Assembly (NCBI GenBank): GCA_014905825.1
Contig: JACGCN010000039.1
Location: forward strand, 372,001-436,000
Direction: 5' to 3'
DNA length: 64,000 nucleotides
Source: Lyophyllum atratum
Taxonomy: Eukaryota; Basidiomycota; Agaricomycetes; Agaricales; Lyophyllaceae
The notes beneath the pieces are model-generated. The model saw only the letters and a program-made list of their open reading frames with translations, ran no database searches and was not told the origin of the DNA. Shown one piece after another: positions 47,499 through 56,131 of the stretch. A program made the position numbers and the translations under genes. Every line of letters begins with the position of its first letter. The first letter of the stretch is position 1.

Positions 47499-47947
47499 GG
47501 TTCTGAGTGCACCTCAGGCCCTGTGATGAGAGATGGAAGCAAGGAAGGTGGAGGTGCTTCGTTGGAAAGAAAAGAAAAAAAAGTGGGATCAGGGTGTCAG
47601 TAGGGTGCGCAGAGTAAGATGTACGAGGGCAATCAGGCAACGTTGGAATAGGATCCACGTCCAACGATCTGACGGCCGCACAAATAATCTTCTGCTCAGT
47701 CAGCAATTTATTCACGTGGTCCCACCCCACGATTTCTGTCACTCGAGGGGCAGAGATAGGGAGTCAGGACCATGCACCATGCAAGTGATGGAACTTCATC
47801 TGAAGAGAACGGACAATGATCAACGTTAGTATATCTACTGCACAACACAAATCTGCAACATATACGCAAAACTATCAATTCATACCACCCAGCAAACCAC
47901 CCAACCGAGGTCGTATACATGTGACAGGGGAGACGACTTGAAAGTCA
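47499..47947. other. Intergenic region, Boi-like promoter and SAP18 3' end
   Basis: Both neighbours are on the minus strand. No gene is supported. A purine-rich run (GAAAAGAAAAAAAAG) occurs near 47570. Confidence 0.45.
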
Positions 47948-49033
47948 TCAGTCATACCGCCTCCTCCTCGGTGGAGGCGGTGGGCTACGCGAACGCGAAT
48001 TCGAACGAGAGCGAGAACGTCTTCCTCCACCCCCACCACCTCGCCCACCCCTCCCACCCGCGCCCTCTCCCCAACCACGCCTAGCCCTCGGAGGCGGCGT
48101 ATCCCCACCCCGTCTCGGGGGCGGCACCCGCCTCTCCTCCCTACCCACATCCCTATCCCTCTCCCTCTCCCTCCCAAACTCCCCTCCACCCCGTCCCCCC
48201 CTGCCCCTTGACGGCGGCGCACCCGACTCACCCCTCCAATGACCCCCTCCTCGCCCCGCTCCAGGCGCCACCGCCCCGCCCCACCCACTATCCCCCCCAC
48301 CCGCCCCCCTCCCCGTCGGCCCCCCCGCCCCGCCCCCGCTCCTCCACCCATTCGCAGGCGGCGCCCCCGCGCCCCCCGCCGCAGACCCCTTGATCGAAAT
48401 CTCCGTCGGCACCGTAATGCTCTTCGGCAACAACACCGCCACAAGCAAATAATCCCCCGGCACGAACCTCAGCTCATCCAGCGTCCTCTCCTCCTTCTCC
48501 CTCTCACTCCTTTCCCCCCCCTCTCCCTCCCCCTCCCCCTCGCTCTCACGGAGTCGTGGGGCGGTAAGGTCGAGGGCCCCGGGCTCGCCGAGGACGTCGC
48601 GGGAGTACACCATCCCGAGGTCTTTTTGGGCGAAGCGGCCTTTGGAGGCGGAGTCGGCGTAGACGGTGCGGAAGGAGAAGCGCGCGAGGGGGTGTCGGTA
48701 TTCGGGGGTGAGCGGGGCGGTGTTGCGGAGGGTTGTTAGGACTTCGCGGAGGGTCGCGTCTTTCCTACGTACCCACATCCCTTTTTAGTACTCAGAAAGA
48801 AAATGGGAAGGAAGGAGGAACGCACCAGGTGAAAAGCTGCTGCTCGTCGGTGGTGGGCAGGCTGCTGTCTTCGAAGAGGCTGAGGCGGTGGAAGCTCCCG
48901 ATTTTGACGAAGGTCCTGATGAGGAAGGGCGCTGTCTGGACTACATTTAGTATGCGCAAGTCGGCCTTCGACAGTATAACCTGACCTTCTCCCTGGAGAC
49001 TACAGGCTGGCCTGCTGGCAATGTCGTGTCCAT
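47948..49033 (-). CDS. SAP18: SAP18-family protein with a long RGG/RS-rich tail
   Basis: SAP18 is a ubiquitin-fold subunit of Sin3-HDAC and ASAP/PSAP complexes in transcription and splicing. Exon 1 from ATG 49033 encodes TTLPAGQPVVSREK. Exon 2 encodes TAPFLIRTFVKIGSFHRL and TTDEQQLFTW, the family start. Exon 3 (48778-47948) continues DATLREVLTTLRN, YRHPLARFSFRTVYADS, GRFAQKDLGMVYS, and LRFVPGDYLLVAVLLP. The last 130 or so residues are Gly/Arg-rich (GGRGGRG type) and end with alternating RS dipeptides, SPPPPPRRRRYD. The tail is typical of RNA-binding or splicing factors. An acidic Glu/Gly insertion interrupts the SAP18 fold near residue 115. Minus-strand and plus-strand shadow ORFs across the GC-rich tail are not genes. 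Confidence 0.85.
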
Positions 49034-49310
49034 TGCGGTTCCAACGAAAAGGTATATCTTACGTAATCCAGGCTCTGATTCTGTTTGAACGTGTGTGGCA
49101 ATGGACCCAGTACCACGACACCGTGGCAAGCTGGAAGGAATAACGCGACGGTACTAGGCATTAAAGGACTACATAGGGCTTAAGTCACTAACCTACGACT
49201 CATAGTAAAACAAGTCATAGAGCATTCGTGAGGGTATACGTATAGACAGCACGGTCAAAATAGAGTCCATATATACCATATCACCAAGTCAAATATACCA
49301 CCCCCCCCAC
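49034..49310. promoter_or_regulatory. SAP18 upstream region
   Basis: 277 bp between SAP18 and the 3' end of the NADAR gene on the same strand. It should hold the SAP18 promoter. An alternative upstream exon with ATGAGTCGTAG near 49200 is possible. Confidence 0.35.
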
Positions 49311-50974
49311 TCACCTCTCCCTATCCCCCCTCAACCTCCCCCTAACCCTCTCCACCACCCTCCCCAACTCATTCCCCCCCGCCTCCCCACCCCCGCCCAC
49401 CCCAATGCCCCAATACGAGTCCGACGGATCATCATACACAAGCCTTGCGTCCCCCGTGCTCAGCAGCAGGTCCCCCAGGCGGGCGTGCTGGCAGAACTTG
49501 AGGTAGACTACCATCTCCATCTACACCCAAAACGTCAGTAAACCCAACTCCTCATCAAAAAGGACAGTCTTGGAACGGAAAGGAACGCACCATCTCCAAA
49601 TACGCCGCCCCATACCCCACCCCCTGCTCCCCCGCATTCTCCGCCGACACCTCATACACATCCGCCGTGTCCTCACACCTCCTTATAGTCTCCGCGATAT
49701 CAGGGCGCAGCGGCATGAACTTCAGCGCCTCCAGCAGATGCGTCGCGGTGGGGTACTCCGCCCGCTCGTACGACACGTTGTAAGGGGAGTGGTTCAGGAA
49801 GGGAGAGTAGTCTGTGTCTTGGTTGAAGTATATGGGCGGGAGGTCGGGTTCTGGGGCGGTATGTATCGACGTGCTCTCTCGTTGGGAGTGAACAGCGGAG
49901 TGTGGGGTAACACTCTCCCGTCGGGAGTGAACAGCCGAATGCGGGGTACCAGGAGGTGGTGGAGCGGGAGACGCTTGCGAGGCAGAGCCGGGTTCGGGGG
50001 CAGGAGTAGGTGGCGCCGACACACGATCCCCAAAAGCGCTCGATCCCTGCGGTACAAACACATACCTCACCTCCCCCGCCTCCTTCCTCACCTCCTTCTT
50101 CCTCCTCAACGCGCTAAAAATTCCCTTCTTCAGCGGCTTGCTCTCCGGCTGCTTCACGATGATCGTTTGGGCAACAGCGGGCAGGGTAGGCAGGGCCTTG
50201 GGCGCGAGAAGATGCTTATACGGCGAGCTGGCGTATATGTCCCGAGGTGGGTCCGGGAGGGGATTGGGAGGACGTGTATGGGGTTGGGGTTGGATGGGAG
50301 GAGGAGCAGGAGGCGCTGGTGTAGGTGGTAGGGTGGGAGTGGGAGGTGGTTGGATTGGGGAGGCTTGGATCTGCACGGAGGCGTGGCGGCTGTGGTTCGA
50401 GTGCGACGGTGAAGGAGCCGCAGGTTGTGCGGCTGAACCGATGCCCACGTCCACCTGCGCAGGAGACTGTGGTGGGGCGTATATCTGAGGTCGGGAGGCA
50501 GGTCCCGGGGAGGGCGTCACAGTTGAAGGTATGACTGGATCCTCCTCTTGATGAACCGCCGCAGTCTGCGTTGACGCTAAGATCCCCCTCCAAAATCAAC
50601 TACCCGAACCAGCCCTCAAGAACCGACCACGTACCTTCAACAGGCCCACTCCTCGACGTGGAAAACGTCAACGTAGCAGTCGGCGTCCTCCTCCTCGTCT
50701 TCCTTCTTTTCTTCGGCGGCTCCGGGGGCCATTGAGGCTGAGGCTGAGGCATCTGCATAGCGTATTGAGGCATGATGTATCCCGGGGGTATCACGGGTCC
50801 TCCATGGGTTGGCATGAACCCAGGGTGCGGGTGCGGGTAGCCGTAGTTTGCTGGTGGTGGGGGGGGCCAGTAGTGAGGTGGTGGAAAAGTGGGGTCGTAG
50901 GGATAGTAGGCTTTTGGCACGTGGAGGGGGTGTGGGCGACGCTTTGACTTTGCTTTGGAGGAAGATATGCCCAT
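49311..50974 (-). CDS. NADAR-domain protein with N-terminal myristoylation motif
   Basis: Three minus-strand exons. Exon 1 (50974-50635) starts MGISSSKAKSKRR, which fits an N-myristoylation signal with a following basic patch, then a Pro/Tyr-rich region (PPHYWPPPPPANYGYPHPHP). Exon 2 carries a Pro-rich linker, then KKGIFSALRRKKEVRKEAGE and the NADAR start (IYFNQDTDYSPFLNHSPYNV, YPTATHLLEALKFMPLRPDI, then AETIRRCEDTADV). Exon 3 (to 49311) has MVVYLKFCQHARLGDLLLST, DSYWGIGVG and NELGRVVERVRGRL, matching the family end. NADAR proteins (YbiA/RibX-like) are N-glycosidases acting on ADP-ribose-type or riboflavin-pathway substrates. The lipid anchor is a prediction. GNELG replaces the usual GxNxLG. 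Confidence 0.82.
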
Positions 50975-51637
50975 GGGTATTTAAATGAGTGGGATAACTC
51001 CAGAATATTACAAACTGTCGTGTAGGGATCGTGCAGGTTCAGAGACGACCAGTGTTCAACGGTAATGAAGTGGAGGGAATGGGTGTCAGTCCTCTGTCCT
51101 TGGTGTCTTCCCGGTTCTCGTAAAAGTCGTCGCAAGATATGTTCAGTTCAGGAAACTTCGTGGTTGGGTCGTGAAGTATGGGATAGCGCAAGCGATGCGG
51201 TGGGGGAGGAGGGAGTTCCGAAACGGAATTGCCAAATTCAACTTCCCGGAGTCACGATCACGCTGAAGGCACGTGCTGGTACAGACGCGTCAAGTGACCT
51301 ATAATTAGTCGTGACGCGACCTTTGACTGGAGCCGTCGTCTGGATAGTTCCTGGTCCTCGTTTTTTTGATGTGTAGTGATTGGGATCCGAGTTTTTAAAA
51401 TAATATGCATCGAGACTTGATAAAACTACAAGGTAGCTTCATGGGAAGTTGTAGCTCAGACCGCCTCGCTGGTGCGGAAAACTTATCTGGGCGTACCGGT
51501 GCTAGAGTTGATTGGGTCTCCTTTTCCCGTCTTGTTTGACAGCAAGACGCTACTGGCGTCTGTACAAGCTCCCCGATTGGGAATCCTTCTAAATTTCTCC
51601 CGGATAGAACATGTGAACTCTTGGGTCTCGATGATGA
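50975..51637. other. Intergenic region, NADAR promoter and thioesterase 3' flank
   Basis: About 660 bp with no supported gene. A long minus-strand frame over 51483-51637 is the read-through of the thioesterase 3' region. Confidence 0.45.
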
Positions 51638-51945
51638 TTAACGAGCAGCCCAATTCAGCCGTTGTGAAGGCACCATCTGTAGTTGTACTCCAGATGCCAC
51701 TAATCGATGATGCTCGAGGTCCCAGATCTTCAACAACATACAATATGTGAGCATCCCTCGCCCTCTTTTGATGAAATGCAGAACGCACTTCGCTGCGACA
51801 GGACCCGATACCTTCGCCAGTTGACATGCTAGTGTTCACGATTCTGAGCTTTGCACCCCTGATCAAGAGCTCGCATTAGTTGATATGCTGTATCACGAGG
51901 GGCTGATGAACGACTGACAGTTTAGCGGGATGGTGGAACACCGTG

Positions 51946-52117
51946 TACGGTGCACGAGCTGTATCAGCCAGGATTTCAACTCGCTGTTTCGAATTAAAGA
52001 CGTTGAGAAGTAATCTACATGAATTCGAAGCCCTATGTGACGGCCTTTTATGACTAAAACCGTAGCCAAGGCCGGCGCCTATCTGGCGCCTATGTTTTCT
52101 AGGGTATGATACTGGCT
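51946..52117 (+). repeat. Left terminal inverted repeat arm
   Basis: 172 bp, inverted relative to 52500-52682. Shared words include CAGCCAGGATTTCAACTCGC, GACGTTGAGAAGTAATCTAC, TGTGACGGCCTT and GGCGCCTATCT. Confidence 0.85.
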
Positions 52118-52421
52118 GCCGGCTTCTTACTTTGAAGTGACTACTCACTGCATGCTTTACTGGCAATGGTTGCAAGTCCATGAGTGTTATTTAAGCTCCT
52201 AGCACCTTCAACTTGCCGGGAAAATCGAGATTGGGGTGTAATACACACCGTCCTGGACCGTATTACGGCCAGGAAGATGGCTCAATACGTATGTACAAGT
52301 CGAAGTCCTGTTGATGCCAGGCATTGCCAGCACGGACGGCACTGGCGGATCACGGCCGTAACACGCGGAGGAAAAGAAGGATACATGTATCTATTTAAGG
52401 AATTGTGCGAGATTTATTACT

Positions 52422-52640
52422 ATGTCCTGGCCTCCCAAAACACCCTCTCGACAGCAACAGCAGAGTTTGACAGTGCGAGCTGCAAATGTTCAAGCTGGTA
52501 GCCAGTATAATACCCTAGAAAAGCCCAGAAAACATAGGCGCGAGATAGGCGCCTGCCTTGGTTACGATTTTAGTCATAGAAGGCCGTCACAAAGTGCTTT
52601 GAATTCATGTAAATCACTGGTAGATTACTTCTCAACGTGA
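52422..52640 (+). CDS. Short ORF inside the inverted-repeat element
   Basis: 72 codons starting MSWPPKTPSRQQQQ, about 30 bp after a TATTTAA box, and running into the right arm. It could be the 5' remnant of a transposase gene retained in a deletion derivative, but no motif supports that. Confidence 0.25.
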   Translation: MSWPPKTPSRQQQQSLTVRAANVQAGSQYNTLEKPRKHRREIGACLGYDFSHRRPSQSALNSCKSLVDYFST

Positions 52641-52682
52641 ACAGCGAGTTGAAATCCTGGCTGATACAGCTCGTGCACCGTA
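52500..52682 (-). repeat. Right terminal inverted repeat arm
   Basis: 183 bp, the inverse of the left arm with a few short indels. Confidence 0.85.
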
Positions 52683-53211
52683 ACCGTGTTGATGGCTTGC
52701 GAGACGCCCACTTGAAAATCCCTGCCTTCGGCTGCGTTGAGGACTGCAAGTGCGCAAACGGAGCACCTGCATTCCGGAGGGTGCGTAAGGTGAGTTTGTG
52801 TAGCAGCTTCAGGTCTCCGCTGATTGACGTAGACAGGCAACGCACTCATCAATCAAAAAAACTGCACATCCATGTTGCATGTTCCCTGTCCCACCAAGCA
52901 TGTCTGGCATAACGAGTGGTTAATTAGTCACTTCTGTCAAGTCGACCGAACCAACCTGATGTCACGTCAATCTCACAAACCACCCGTCCTTCGATCCTAC
53001 AAGGGTCCTCTGGGTTCTTCACGAGAGAAACCTCTACGACCCTCACCCTGCTCGCGACTGATTTCGCGAAACTGGCTCTACGGGCACGGAATACGGCAAG
53101 CCATTTCAGGGGCACTTCCTTGATTTCGCGCGGGGCGTTACCCGCCACTTGAGAAATCACATCATCGGGGAAGTCCGTACTGAGAATGCTCCGGGCAGCA
53201 GCAGAGACCAT

Positions 53212-53491
53212 GGTCGTAAAGACAGATTCAGCACGCCTCGCCGTGCCTGAGGGTGCGATAGAATATAAAGTGTGGAGGAGACAGGAGGATACATGATATC
53301 CAGCCGGTTAGGAGAGACCCCGACCCGGTGTAGGAAGCGGCAAAGCCACGTGTACCGCCACAACTCAACTTCCCGCTTCGATCACTAATTAAGTTGAAAA
53401 TCGCTTCCGCCCTTTCCAGTACAGTTACCATGATCACCTTTAAAATCGCTATGCTCAACGGTGCTGATTTCAGAGCGCCCCACGCAGACCT
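53212..53491. promoter_or_regulatory. Divergent promoter region of thioesterases 3 and 4
   Basis: 280 bp between two outward-facing start codons of paralogous genes. No other feature is supported. Confidence 0.45.
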
Positions 53492-54283
53492 ATGGCCAAT
53501 CGTATCCCCACCGTCAAGGCCACCACGGACGTCTCGCATATCAGAGGCAATGTGAGCGATGACGAGAAGCGCCTCGCCCTGAAGATCTTCGCCCATTTTG
53601 TGAGCACCCGGGAGAAGTCGTATGGGGCTGACGTTGGCCAGCGCTTAAAGATGGTTGAGGTGAATGTGTGGGGAAGGGACAGCCCAGGGGCCTATGGGGA
53701 AACCGTATTCGAGGTCGAGGTTGAGAAAGGTGCGTGGCTCGCTCGAATCATTCCTCGCAGAATAATCGAAATGGGGTTCTTCCTTTCTTTACTTGTCTAC
53801 AGATATGTGCAACATATTTGGGACATTGCACGGAGCGTGTGCGGCTTATATGATCGATCCGTACGTCGCTACCGTTCACAGTCTGGAGCAATCAAGCGGA
53901 CCTTACGCAGATGTTCTGTGTCGTCTCTAATTGTACTTGGAAATGCGACGGGCGTCGATGGTACTGGTGTCTCTCAATCCATGAATTTAATGTGGCACCA
54001 GCCTGCTCATCTGTATGTGATTTGCGACCGTTCAACCTCCATAGAGACTAATGATTCCTTCCAGAGGAATGAAGTTGCGCATCGTATCGACGTCTGTATT
54101 CATCCATGGTCGAGTTCGTTCCGCGCGTTGCGAGGTGGGTCGTACCCTGATGATCGAAACGGGTGCCTCGCTTTCTGACGATCACGATAGATGTGGAATG
54201 GTGATCAGCTATGCGTATCTGCGGTTCATTCTACGGTCAATCCATGGGCGAACAAAAAGATGACAGCGAAAGGCAAACTGTAA
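53492..54283 (+). CDS. Hotdog-fold thioesterase, paralog 4
   Basis: Five exons (53492-53729, 53803-53860, 53911-54012, 54065-54134, 54191-54283) give 186 residues in frame. Motifs are DVSHIRGNVSDDEKRLALKI, CNIFGTLHGACAAYMIDP with the catalytic-loop H-G, CSVSSLIVLGNATG, GVSQSMNLMWHQPAHL and GMKLRIVSTSVFIHG. The last exon (MWNGDQLCVSAVHSTV) is shorter and less like the usual tail. Exon borders match those of paralog 3, its divergent neighbour. Substrate unknown. Confidence 0.8.
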
Positions 54284-54553
54284 TGCGTTGAAGCCTTTGG
54301 TCATCGTAATATTAGAAGGTAAGGCTGTTCTCTCTCGCTGTTTATCCCTCAGCTTACAGAACGATAAGCTTGACTCTTGTTCCTTCCTTTGTATTATACC
54401 GACTGTACAAGCTCTAATCCTGATTCTGTATACGATGATGCTGGTATAAGCGCCAATCTCAAGAGCTTCCAGCAGCCTTTGAAGCTCCGGTGTTGGCATC
54501 ATGAGAGCAAGGTGAGATTCCAATCAATTGCTGACCTGGGTAAGTCCAACGGC

Positions 54554-55433
54554 CTATGCTGAAGTGTTCTGGGTGGGCAAGGATTGCAGGTAGGCACGCA
54601 GTTTCTCTAGGGCTTTGTATCGGTGTGACATCTTGTTTTTCTCTTCTGAAGGCATCTCCGCGTATCTGCGTGGCAAAGTGGTCATGACACATAGAGGAGA
54701 GCGCAAATATAGCACCAACGTCATTCCTGTCCCATCAGGTTCGAACACAGCATCCCATCCAAAGATCTTTGGGCCCCTCGCAGGTACGATCGACCCGTCT
54801 GTACGCCCCTCAAACACAATCGGTTCAGTGCCTGCGTTCGATGATCAGCGATAGGGTATCACTACGAATCAGGGACTCCTCGTACCTGGTCCAGCAGAAT
54901 AGGCAAAGGTACAGAGGGCCCATGCGGCTTTGGTCGGGAAGCCTACGAGGAGGTTGTTCAGGCCTTCATGCCCTACTTCCGCCATGAAGTGCTTGATGTA
55001 AGGTCCAGGCAGACCGTTGAGTGCGGCATAGCAGAGCGCTGTGTCCTCGGTTATACACGCGGCACCTGTCTATCGGGTCGAGGAAATTTAACGTAGATAG
55101 ATTAGCTGTTTAAGCAACTTACAAGCTCAGCAGCTCTTCGACACTTATCTTTCGCGACTTCTTGCGTCGTTCCCTGGATCTCGGGGACTGCGCATTATCA
55201 AGTAGTGATTTTGTGTGTCAGATCGCGCGCCATTTAGAGAATCAAGGCTAGGCTACTTGCTATCAAGGCTTTGCGAGTCTATCTCAATCGGGTGGCCTCC
55301 TTCAGAAAGAATAGCCTTCACTTCTTTGAGCTTGTTCGCGTTGCCAGTGACAAAAACTGCCAACAGGGTATATAAGTGATCGATGTGAGGAGATCGTGAG
55401 CCATTGGAAGTGCTCACTGAGGGGTTTGGACAT
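54554..55433 (-). CDS. HAM1: Inosine triphosphate pyrophosphatase (Ham1/ITPA)
   Basis: This enzyme removes ITP, XTP and dITP from the nucleotide pool. Minus-strand exon 1 is only MSKPL (ATG 55433). Exon 2 has [17 protein letters not shown], the substrate-binding signature, and IDSQSLD. Middle exons contain blocks close to [19 protein letters not shown] and [18 protein letters not shown] sequence (54880-55070). Then [50 protein letters not shown] and a short tail end at 54554. About six short introns are present. All the family's conserved blocks are found. Confidence 0.88.
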
Positions 55434-56131
55434 GATGACTCCAAGTCCGAAGTGGTGGCTAAAGATAGATTACTTTAAATTTCCAAGTCCGGTCGACGCG
55501 GTCGGAGTATAGAATTCGTTGATTTGCTCTCCGCCCTCCGACTACCATCAACATCTGACTGGTATGGGAGCGTTTCTCAGGTAGCAGTTGGGAGTCCCCC
55601 CTCACACAACGGCCACCGGAACGTGGAAATGACCTTTCCAAGGCTCTATTATCTTAACGGGAACAAGAATTATGCAGGTCGATCGCCCACTTCGAGGCCG
55701 AAAACTCGCCTTTTTTCTTCCTTGCATTCTCTCGAATCGAGTATCACCTCTTCAACTGCGTTTACAACCACGACTTCCTCAGGAAGTACAATTCCAGGCC
55801 CTGGAGCTCTTTCCGGGAAGGCCATTCTGGCTCTATGCAAGGTCCGACCTGTTAGCTTTAGTACTACACCAGGAGTCCGTTTTTCCCTATGATCTTAGCC
55901 GAAGGGCTCAATCTCATTCGTTCGGCAAGATCAAGGTACTTCAGCTCAATCGATAAAATCCGAATGAGGAAGTGAAGACGTCTATCATTGCTCACGAGAC
56001 CCTTGATTACACATGGCAGCGATGGCAGATAGGCGCACCAGCTTCTGACCTGGACTACTTGGACTACTCCGAGTCGTTCTGTGTTAGCCATGTCTCTAGG
56101 CAGTCCTGCCTCTTGGTGGTCAAAGCGCTCA
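55434..56131. other. Region between ITPase and NLR genes
   Basis: Divergent promoter region of about 700 bp that also holds the relic described at 55680-55850. No intact gene is seen. Confidence 0.45.
55680..55850 (+). pseudogene. Relic of the N-terminal module found at 22.4 kb
   Basis: The frame reads FSSLHSLESSITSSTAFTTT then SSGSTIPGPGALSGKAILAL before similarity stops. DNA identity to 22440-22560 is high over ACGAC[CT]TCCTCAGGAAG and the following 50 bp. It is followed by unrelated sequence and stops. It lies directly upstream of the NLR gene, in the same orientation. Confidence 0.6.

Larger units (their letters stand above)
51946..52682. mobile_element. 737-bp DNA element with about 180-bp terminal inverted repeats
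   Basis: The ends are perfect inverses (TACGGTGCACGAGCTG outward from the left, and its complement at the right). The 6-bp flanking duplication is ACCGTG (51940-51945 and 52683-52688). Arms (51946-52117 and 52500-52682) align over nearly their whole length with small indels. The 380-bp centre is unique and contains a TATTTAA box near 52390 followed by an ATG at 52422. Size, arms and duplication suggest a non-autonomous class II element. The superfamily is unclear because 6-bp duplications are unusual. Confidence 0.82.
51638..53211 (-). pseudogene. Hotdog-fold thioesterase (paralog 3) split by a terminal-inverted-repeat element
   Basis: Minus-strand exon 1 (from ATG 53211) has FPDDVISQVAGNAPREIK, VRVVEVSLVKNP and GRVVCEIDVTS. 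Exon 2 has MLGGTGNMQHGCAVFLIDE, the catalytic-loop block. Exon 3 begins CSVCALAVLNAAEG and GVSQAINTV, and is cut by the 737-bp element at 51946-52682. After it, the frame resumes as TVFHHPAKL. Later exons give GAKLRIVNTSMSTGEG and IWDLEHHRLVASGVQLQMVP, with TAA at 51638-51640. With one copy of the 6-bp target duplication the exon is open, so the gene was intact before the insertion. No other lesion is seen, so the event looks recent. Confidence 0.82.

Noticed and set aside
47875..48740. Long ORFs on other frames over the SAP18 tail
   Set aside because: They arise from GC-rich RGG/RS codons and contain only Arg, Gly and Pro runs. The SAP18 frame has the conserved fold upstream.
51944..52684. 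Reading the inverted-repeat element as a TA-target Tc1/mariner insertion
   Set aside because: Treating the terminal TA as the duplicated target leaves the host exon out of frame. Only the 6-bp ACCGTG duplication restores the thioesterase reading.
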